Shown here one piece after another: positions 58,376 through 64,000 of a DNA stretch of 64,000 nucleotides. Position 1 is the stretch's first letter, and each line of letters starts with the position of its first letter. Source of the DNA: Nakamurella deserti (GTDB lineage: Bacteria > Actinomycetota > Actinomycetes > Mycobacteriales > Nakamurellaceae); the NCBI RefSeq assembly GCF_003260015.1, contig NZ_QCXS01000002.1, positions 2,294,001-2,358,000 on the forward strand, in the 5' to 3' direction. Below the pieces are notes generated by a model. It was not told where the DNA came from. It saw only the letters and a program-made list of their open reading frames with translations, and did not search any database. A program made the position numbers and the translations under genes.

Positions 58376-59069
58376 CCTGGTGGGACGCCGCGGCGTGAGG
58401 GCCGAAGGTCGACGCGGTCGTGGTCGTGGGACCGACGGCGACCGGCACCGCAGCCAGGGTGGGCGCGTCACGAGCCGACGGCCCGGCAGTGTCAGGCGGC
58501 GGCACGGCGGACACGGCAGGCCCGGCGGGCACCGGTGGCACGGCAGGCCCGCCGGGTGCAGGCGGCACGGCAGGCCCGCCGGGTACAGGCGGCACGGCAG
58601 GCCCGCCGGGTACAGGCGACACGGTGGGCCGGGCGGGTGCAGGCGAGGCGACAGGACCGACCGCAGGCGAGCCGGCCGGCTCGGAAGCCCGTTCGGCTTC
58701 CCGGCGGTACAGCTGATAGATGTCCAGCAGGGACGCTTTCTGGCGGTCGCTGAGCACCGGGTCGGCCTGGATGGCGGCCTGCACTCCGACGGGCTCAGGT
58801 CCGCCCCCGGGCTCGTCGAGGATCCCCGCCATGGTCAACAGGCTCTCCACGGAGATCTGCAGCCCATGCGCGATCTGGGCGAGGATCTCCGCGCTGGGCC
58901 GACGGAGTCCCCGCTCGACCTGACTGAGATAGGGATTGGAGACCCCCGCCTGCTTGGCCAGCTGGCGCAGCGAGATCTGCGCGGACTCGCGCTGTTGCCG
59001 GATGAAGCCGCCGAGGTCGCGCACCGGGGCGAGGACCTCGGAGATGTCCACGCCACCCACCTCCACCAC
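58314..59069 (-). CDS. XRE-family transcriptional regulator with Pro-rich repeat tail
   Basis: The 251 residues have an N-terminal Cro/C1 helix-turn-helix (FIRQQRESAQISLRQLAKQ, then AGVSNPYLSQVERGLRRPS; about 20-80) and a helical segment to residue 130. A low-complexity Pro/Gly/Ala/Thr tail includes five 9-residue repeats (GGPAVPPVP). This matches Rv0474 in the order XRE, hbhA, DUF2516. The tail is encoded by 27-bp repeats and ends inside the 80-bp array, so its length may vary between strains. Confidence 0.88.
   Translation of the reverse strand: MVEVGGVDISEVLAPVRDLGGFIRQQRESAQISLRQLAKQAGVSNPYLSQVERGLRRPSAEILAQIAHGLQISVESLLTMAGILDEPGGGPEPVGVQAAIQADPVLSDRQKASLLDIYQLYRREAERASEPAGSPAVGPVASPAPARPTVSPVPGGPAVPPVPGGPAVPPAPGGPAVPPVPAGPAVSAVPPPDTAGPSARDAPTLAAVPVAVGPTTTTASTFGPHAAASHQAGPTMTPASAPRRPTRARRP
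58510..58644 (-). repeat. Five 27-bp repeats inside the XRE gene
   Basis: On the plus strand the unit GGCACGGCAGGCCCGCCGGG plus seven bases occurs at 58510, 58537, 58564, 58591 and 58618. The middle three are nearly identical and the outer two diverged. Each encodes nine residues of the Pro-rich tail, so copy-number change keeps the frame. Confidence 0.92.
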
Positions 59070-59145
59070 GCTCGTCGGCCACGGTCCACGCTACCGCGAG
59101 GTGCTAGCTACGGCAAGCACCTGCTTGCTGTGGAACGCACCGACG

Positions 59146-59817
59146 TCAGCGGGGCAGGCCCCGGACCGCCGGCGTCGCCGGATGGTCGTAGCTGAGCACC
59201 ACCTCGGGTTCGTCCCAGCCCCGGTCGTAGGCGGCGAAAGCCTCGACCTCCCACTGCCGGTCGTCGGGCAGCACCCGGCGCAGCCGGCCCTGGCTGACCC
59301 CCACCTTGAGCCGCTGATCGAGGTCCAGCGCGTGGGTCGCGAGCATCGGACCGTCCAGCAGCAGCACGGCGCCATCGGGCGCCTGGCGGTAGGCCTCCCG
59401 GACCGCGCGGTCCCGGTCCGGGTCGCGGAGCCTCGTCAGGTACCGGCCACTGCCCGCCGGGTGCAGCGGATCGACGACCTCCCGGGACAACGCCCCCGCG
59501 TCCACCCACCCTGACAGCCGGGATTCGACGTCCCGTCGCCCGTGCTCGAGCCGCAGCGACGCGGCCCGCCACCACCACCGCGTGCTGACCCGGATCGCCG
59601 GCCGTCCGAGATCGAGCAGCGCTCCGGAGATCGCGTCGGCGAGGTCGGCGGCCCCCACCGTCTCGTCGCCGTCGATCCCGATCCGGACGCGGCTGGGCCC
59701 GACCCGGTCGATCCAGCGGGCCAGCCGGCGCGCCAGCTCGTCGGGACCCAGCGGCACGAACGCCGGCCCGCCACGCGCCGCGGGCCGGGCGGCCGTCCGG
59801 GAACGGTCGGCGGACAT
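59146..59817 (-). CDS. Uridine-kinase-like protein without P-loop
   Basis: The 223 residues align in outline with actinobacterial uridine kinase family proteins: [21 protein letters not shown] where the Walker A should be, a region around [18 protein letters not shown], then [26 protein letters not shown] and a [17 protein letters not shown] end. The expected GxxGxGK[ST] is replaced by GDETVGAAD, so ATP binding in the usual way is unlikely. It starts 2 bp after the ABC transporter stop and should be co-translated with it. It may be a non-catalytic relative. Confidence 0.72.
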   Translation of the reverse strand: MSADRSRTAARPAARGGPAFVPLGPDELARRLARWIDRVGPSRVRIGIDGDETVGAADLADAISGALLDLGRPAIRVSTRWWWRAASLRLEHGRRDVESRLSGWVDAGALSREVVDPLHPAGSGRYLTRLRDPDRDRAVREAYRQAPDGAVLLLDGPMLATHALDLDQRLKVGVSQGRLRRVLPDDRQWEVEAFAAYDRGWDEPEVVLSYDHPATPAVRGLPR

Positions 59818-59819
59818 CG

Positions 59820-61724
59820 TCAGGCCGCGGTTTCCTGGCGTTCGAACTGGGTGCGGTACAGCTCCGCGTAGAGCCCGCCGGCGGCGATCAGTTCGGCGTG
59901 GGTGCCGCGTTCGGCGATCCGGCCCGCCTCGACCACGAGGATCTGATCGGCGTTGCGCACGGTGGACAGCCGGTGGGCGATGACGAGGGAGGTCCGCCCC
60001 GCCAGCGCGACGTTGAGGGCCCGCTGGACCGCGACCTCGGACTCGCTGTCCAGGTGCGCCGTCGCCTCGTCGAGGACCACGATCGCCGGTGCCTTCAGCA
60101 GCACCCGGGCGATCGCCAGCCGCTGCTTCTCCCCGCCGGAGAGGCGGTAGCCACGGTCCCCCACCACGGTGTCCAGACCCTGCGGGAGGCTGTCGACCAA
60201 TGCGCCGATCTGCGCATCGGCAAGGGCCCGGTGGACCTCGGCGTCGGTCGCCCCCGGCCGCGCGTAGACGAGGTTCGCGCGGATGGTGTCGTGGAACAGG
60301 TGCGCGTCCTGCGCGACGACGCCGATGGCGTCGCGGACGGACTGCAGGGTGACGTCGCGGATGTCGTGACCGCCGATCCGCACGGCGCCGCTGTCCACGT
60401 CGTAGATCCGCGGCAGCAGCTGCGAGATGGTGGTCTTGCCGGCACCGGACGGACCGACCAGCGCGACCAGCTGACCGGGCTCGGCTCGGAACGACACACC
60501 GTGCAACACCGGCGTTCTCGGACTGGTGTCGGGCACGGCGACGTCCTGCAGCGACGACAGCGACACCTCGTCGGCGCCCGGGTAGGCGAAGTGCACGTCG
60601 TCGAACTCCACGGCGCCGACACCCGGACGGTCGCCGCCGGGCCCGGTCCGGGGCAGGTCGGCCGCGCCCGGCTTGTCGGTGACCAGCGGGGCGAGATCGA
60701 GCACCTCGAAGACCCGCTCGAAGCTGACCAGCGCGCTCATCACGTCGACCCTGACGTTGGACAGCGCGGTCAGCGGGCCGTACAGCCGGGTCAGCAGCAG
60801 GGCCAGGGCCACCACGTCGCCGGCGTTGAGCGACCCGCCGATGGCCAGCGCGCCGCCCAGACCGTAGGTCAACGCCTGCGCAAGGGCCGCGACGAGGGTG
60901 AGGGCGGCGATGAACACCCGGCCGTACATGGCCGAGGTGATGCCGATGTCGCGGACCCGGCCGGCCCGCTCCCGGAACGACGCCGCCTCCTCCGCGGGGC
61001 GGCCGAACAGCGACACCAGCAGCGCGCCCGACACGTTGAAGCGCTCGGTGGTGGTCGAGTTCATCGACGCGTTGAGCGTGTAGCTCTCCCGGGTCAGCGC
61101 CTGCAGCCGGCGGCCGAACCACCGCGCCGGCAACACGAACACCGGCAGCAGGATCAGCGACAGCAGGGTGACCTGCCAGGACAGCGTGAACATCACGACG
61201 GCGGTCAGCACCAGCCCGATGACGTTGCTCACCACCCCGGACAGCGTCGAGGTGAACGCCTGCTGCGCACCGATCACGTCGTTGTTCAGCCGGCTGACCA
61301 GCGCACCCGTCTGGGTGCGGGTGAAGAAGGCGAGCGACATCCGCTGGACGTGCTCGAAGACGCGGGTACGCATCGTGAAGATGAGGCCCTCGCCGATCCG
61401 CGAGGAGAACCAGCGGCCCACCAACCCGAGTGCGGTGTCGACCACCGCGAGACCGGCGATGACCACCGCGAGCCAGACGACCGCCGACACGGTGCCGCCC
61501 CCGGAGATCTCGTTCACCACCCCACCGGCGAGCAGCGGCGTGGCCACGCCGATCACCGCCGAGATCACCGTGAGCACCAGGAAGACGATGATCTCGCGGC
61601 GGAACGGGCGCGCGAAGCCGAGCACCCGAGGGATCGTGCCGGGCGCGAAGGAATGGTCCTTGAGCCGGTCGGTCTGGTGCGAGGCGCCCCGCATCGCCCA
61701 CATCGCCTGGTGGGCAGACGTCAT
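59820..61724 (-). CDS. ABC exporter half-transporter (permease-ATPase fusion)
   Basis: The 634-residue protein has six membrane helices (about 45-320) and a C-terminal nucleotide-binding domain. The latter contains Walker A GPSGAGKT, a Q-loop in [10 protein letters not shown], the signature [16 protein letters not shown], Walker [13 protein letters not shown] and the H-loop His in VIAHRLST. It should dimerise and export a hydrophobic compound or lipid. The ATG has GGAGG seven bases upstream. Divergent from glpX with the uridine-kinase-like gene downstream. Confidence 0.94.
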   Translation of the reverse strand: MTSAHQAMWAMRGASHQTDRLKDHSFAPGTIPRVLGFARPFRREIIVFLVLTVISAVIGVATPLLAGGVVNEISGGGTVSAVVWLAVVIAGLAVVDTALGLVGRWFSSRIGEGLIFTMRTRVFEHVQRMSLAFFTRTQTGALVSRLNNDVIGAQQAFTSTLSGVVSNVIGLVLTAVVMFTLSWQVTLLSLILLPVFVLPARWFGRRLQALTRESYTLNASMNSTTTERFNVSGALLVSLFGRPAEEAASFRERAGRVRDIGITSAMYGRVFIAALTLVAALAQALTYGLGGALAIGGSLNAGDVVALALLLTRLYGPLTALSNVRVDVMSALVSFERVFEVLDLAPLVTDKPGAADLPRTGPGGDRPGVGAVEFDDVHFAYPGADEVSLSSLQDVAVPDTSPRTPVLHGVSFRAEPGQLVALVGPSGAGKTTISQLLPRIYDVDSGAVRIGGHDIRDVTLQSVRDAIGVVAQDAHLFHDTIRANLVYARPGATDAEVHRALADAQIGALVDSLPQGLDTVVGDRGYRLSGGEKQRLAIARVLLKAPAIVVLDEATAHLDSESEVAVQRALNVALAGRTSLVIAHRLSTVRNADQILVVEAGRIAERGTHAELIAAGGLYAELYRTQFERQETAA

Positions 61725-62060
61725 CGTGATCCTCCTGAACCGATCGTCGTCCCCGGGCTGCGGCGGGCCCGGGCGTCGACGACCCCCCCACTGTGCCCCC
61801 GGGCACCGACAATGCCCACGGTGCGACGGCCGGGTTCGCGTTCGGTGAACACCACCGGCGGCACGGAAGGACGCTGCGGCCCTGGTGACCGAGGTCATCC
61901 CGACCCGCGCGGGCCCGGGGGCTGCACTACGGTCAGACTGGTCTCGCTGCTGGTCGAGCCCGAATCCGGCGTTCGACGGGTCGCATGCCACACCCATCAC
62001 GCTCGCGGCGCTGCCCGGCCCGATCACCGGCACGCCCCACCTGGATTGACGAGGACTGAC

Positions 62061-63059
62061 ATGACGACGACGTCTGGACCGGTGTACCAACTCCGCGAAC
62101 GCAACCTCGGACTCGACCTGATGCGGGTCACCGAGGCCGCCGCGCTGGCCGCGGGCCGCTGGGCCGGCCGGGGCGACAAGGAGGCCGGCGACAAGGCCGC
62201 CGTCGATCAGATGCGTCAGATGCTCGCCACCGTGTCGATGCGCGGCGTGATCGTCATCGGTGAGGGCGAGAAGGACGAAGCCCCGATGCTCCACAACGAC
62301 GAGGTCGTCGGCGACGGCACCGGCGCCGAGTGGGACGTCGCGGTCGATCCGGTCGACGGCACGACCCTGTTGGCCAAGGGCATGCCCAACGCCATCGCGG
62401 TCATCGCCATCGCCGAGCGCGGCACCATGTTCAACCCCAAGGACGTCTTCTACATGGACAAGATCGCCGTCGGCCCCGAGGCCGTCGACGCGATCGACAT
62501 CGAGGCGCCCCCGGGCGTCAACGTCCGTACGGTCGCCCGGGCGCTCGGCAAGAACCCCGAGGACATCACCGTCTGCATCCTGGACCGGCCGCGGCACTCC
62601 GAGCTGGTCCGCAAGGTCCGCGCGACGGGGGCCCGGATCAAGTTCATCTCCGACGGCGACGTGGCCGGCGCGATCATGGCGGCGCGGCCGAACATCGGCG
62701 TCGACCTGATGATGGGTGTCGGCGGCACCCCCGAGGGCGTCATCACCGCGTGCGCGATGCGGGCGCTGGGCGGGGCGATCCAGACCAAGCTGTGGTTCGC
62801 CGACGACGCGCAGCAGCAGCGCGCCATCGACGCCGGCCACGATCTGGACCGGGTGCTGGTCACCGAGGATCTCGTCCGTACCGACAACGTGTTCATGGTC
62901 GCCACCGGCATCACCGAGGGCGAGCTGCTCAACGGCGTCCGCTACACCGCGGGCGGGGCACTCACCGATTCGCTGGTGATGCGCGGCAAGTCCGGCACCG
63001 TCCGGTCGATCACCGGTGAGCACTCGCTGAAGAAGATCGCCAAGGTCACCCAGGGATAG
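62061..63059 (+). CDS. glpX: Fructose-1,6-bisphosphatase class II
   Basis: GlpX hydrolyses fructose 1,6-bisphosphate in gluconeogenesis; it is the main FBPase of actinobacteria. The 332 residues show [10 protein letters not shown] (67-76), the metal- and phosphate-binding DPVDGTT (96-102), and [20 protein letters not shown]. The ATG at 62061 follows a GAGGAC ribosome site, with no evidence for a longer N-terminus. Length is usual. Confidence 0.96.
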   Translation: MTTTSGPVYQLRERNLGLDLMRVTEAAALAAGRWAGRGDKEAGDKAAVDQMRQMLATVSMRGVIVIGEGEKDEAPMLHNDEVVGDGTGAEWDVAVDPVDGTTLLAKGMPNAIAVIAIAERGTMFNPKDVFYMDKIAVGPEAVDAIDIEAPPGVNVRTVARALGKNPEDITVCILDRPRHSELVRKVRATGARIKFISDGDVAGAIMAARPNIGVDLMMGVGGTPEGVITACAMRALGGAIQTKLWFADDAQQQRAIDAGHDLDRVLVTEDLVRTDNVFMVATGITEGELLNGVRYTAGGALTDSLVMRGKSGTVRSITGEHSLKKIAKVTQG

Positions 63060-63062
63060 GTC

Positions 63063-63091
63063 GCCGGCCCGTCGTTCTGCCGACGGGCGGC
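63063..63091 (+). terminator. Terminator after glpX
   Basis: GCCCGTCG pairs with CGACGGGC around a TTCTGC loop, extended by GCC/GGC across one bulged base, four bases after the stop. Confidence 0.75.
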
Positions 63092-63208
63092 CCCTGACGC
63101 GCAGGCCCCGCTGGCGCCGGTCGCCCGGCTGTCGCGGTCAGCGGACCAGCTCCGCACCCACGGCCGGCTGAGCTGGCGCGGAGCCGCAGCTGCGCGGGCC
63201 AGCGCGCC

Positions 63209-63820
63209 AACTCCGCGACAGGTCCCACGTCTTCGCGACACGTCCAGCCACACGGAGCTGTCGCGAAGCAGACGAAGATGTCGCGAAGTCAACTGCGGAT
63301 CAGGCCGAGTTCGCATCACCTTCGTCACCGGCGCACCCGTTGCAACTGACGCGCGGATTACGGAATCGACGCGGAGGTGGGGCTGCGCGGGCCACCCCGG
63401 CAACTCCGCGACAGGTTCGGCGACTCCGCGACATGTTCAGGCAGACGGAGCTGTCGCGAAGTGGGCGGAGTTGTTGCGAAGTCAGTTGCGGAATGAGCAG
63501 GCCGCCTGCGCACCGTCTCTGTCACCGGCGCATCCGTTGCAACCGGTGCGCGAACGACGTCGATGCGGAGCTGAAGCGGCGCCGCCGGGCCCGCTCCGCG
63601 GCAGCTTCCACCGCATTAACTCCGCGACAGGTTCGGCAACTTCGCGACGAGTCCGACCAGACGGAGCTGTCGCAAAGCCGGCCATGCTGTCGCTGAGCCG
63701 GCCGTGCCGTCCGAGCAGACGGAGCTGTCGTACCGCCCGCCAGCCTGTCGCTGAGCCCGCCGTGCCACCGCGAACCAGACGCAGCTGTCGCGACCGGCGA
63801 AGCTGTCGCGAAGTCGGCCG
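63209..63820. repeat. Imperfect tandem units carrying palindromic TCGCGA arms
   Basis: AACTCCGCGACA opens a unit at 63209, 63402 and 63618 (spacing 193 and 216). Each is followed by an inverted arm of the type GACGGAGCTGTCGCGAAG (near 63252, 63443, 63660), with extra half-copies near 63718 and 63778. The first unit gives a perfect 10-bp hairpin, CTTCGCGACA (63231-63240) with TGTCGCGAAG (63259-63268). Between the arms, GTCACCGGCGCA(C/T)CCGTTGCAAC is shared by units 1 and 2. No gene was recognised from 63060 to 63859. Confidence 0.85.
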
Positions 63821-63859
63821 AGCACCGCCGGACTCGGCCAGCGGGACCGCCCCGGTCCG

Positions 63860-64000
63860 CTACTCGACGCGCAGTCCGAGGCCGACGGCGAGGGCGGGTG
63901 CCAGGTCGGCGAGCTGCGCGGCGTCGACGACGGCCCCGCGGAGCGACGTGACGTCACCGGTGACGTCGAGGCTGCGCGCCCCGCGGAAGTCGACGTCGGT
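63860..64000 (-). CDS. C-terminal end of a pentapeptide-repeat protein (5' part outside window)
   Basis: The last 46 codons before a TAG stop translate to a sequence with pentapeptide-like rows (DFRGA, RSLDVTGDV) and ending AAQLADLAPALAVGLGLRVE. This is typical of actinobacterial pentapeptide-repeat proteins, whose final LxxLAxxLGLxV segment is conserved. The gene enters from the right edge, so its length and start are unknown. Confidence 0.75.
   Translation of the reverse strand, partial: TDVDFRGARSLDVTGDVTSLRGAVVDAAQLADLAPALAVGLGLRVE

Overview
The window is a high-GC actinomycete chromosome segment with no plasmid, phage or transposase genes. Actinobacterial hallmarks are CarD, Lsr2, a mycoredoxin-like protein, a 33-residue bS22-type ribosomal protein, an LpqE-type lipoprotein, DUF3180 and DUF2516 membrane proteins and an HbhA-like protein. 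Gene order follows three Mycobacterium tuberculosis blocks. The repeat-rich intergenic DNA and extreme GC would suit a Nakamurella/Frankia-type relative, but the genus cannot be fixed from this sequence alone.

Left block (1-2.2 kb, minus strand): proC, a small helix-turn-helix protein, bS22 and a galE2-type epimerase, in the order of Rv0500-Rv0501. After an MFS transporter comes the main conserved block: ispF, ispD and carD (minus), then lpqE, a SAP-like protein, radA and disA (plus). This matches Rv3581c-Rv3586. It resumes at 36.2 kb with the Rv3587c-type membrane protein, carbonic anhydrase, mutY, clpC, lsr2, lysS, the folK-folB-folP-folE-ftsH operon, hpt, tilS, a zinc metallopeptidase, a PBP4-type carboxypeptidase and ppa (to 56.2 kb). 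A third block (56.4-59.1 kb) is DUF2516, an HbhA-like protein and an XRE regulator, as in Rv0474-Rv0476. The window ends with a degenerate uridine-kinase-like protein, an ABC exporter, glpX and the tail of a pentapeptide-repeat protein.

Between disA and the Rv3587c-type gene about 25 kb (10.8-36.2 kb) is inserted relative to the mycobacterial order. It carries a Rieske lipoprotein, a two-component system, a macrodomain protein, a HAD phosphatase, DUF427, a glutaredoxin, tRNA-Arg(CCU), a five-PAS GGDEF-EAL protein, a FUSC transporter, a PNPOx-like protein, an aldo/keto reductase, nadE, a GH13 glucosidase, a CitMHS transporter, an amidohydrolase, and a translationally coupled esterase plus MprF-like lipid aminoacylation pair. 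There is no integrase, so this is accessory metabolism and signalling rather than a recognisable island.

The strongest oddities are an IspD homologue without a single lysine (both expected catalytic lysines missing), a triplicated convergent gene-end and terminator module at 21.8-22.5 kb, a 170-bp (GGGNCC)n array, a kinase homologue without a P-loop, and several other tandem or palindromic repeat arrays lying almost entirely between genes.
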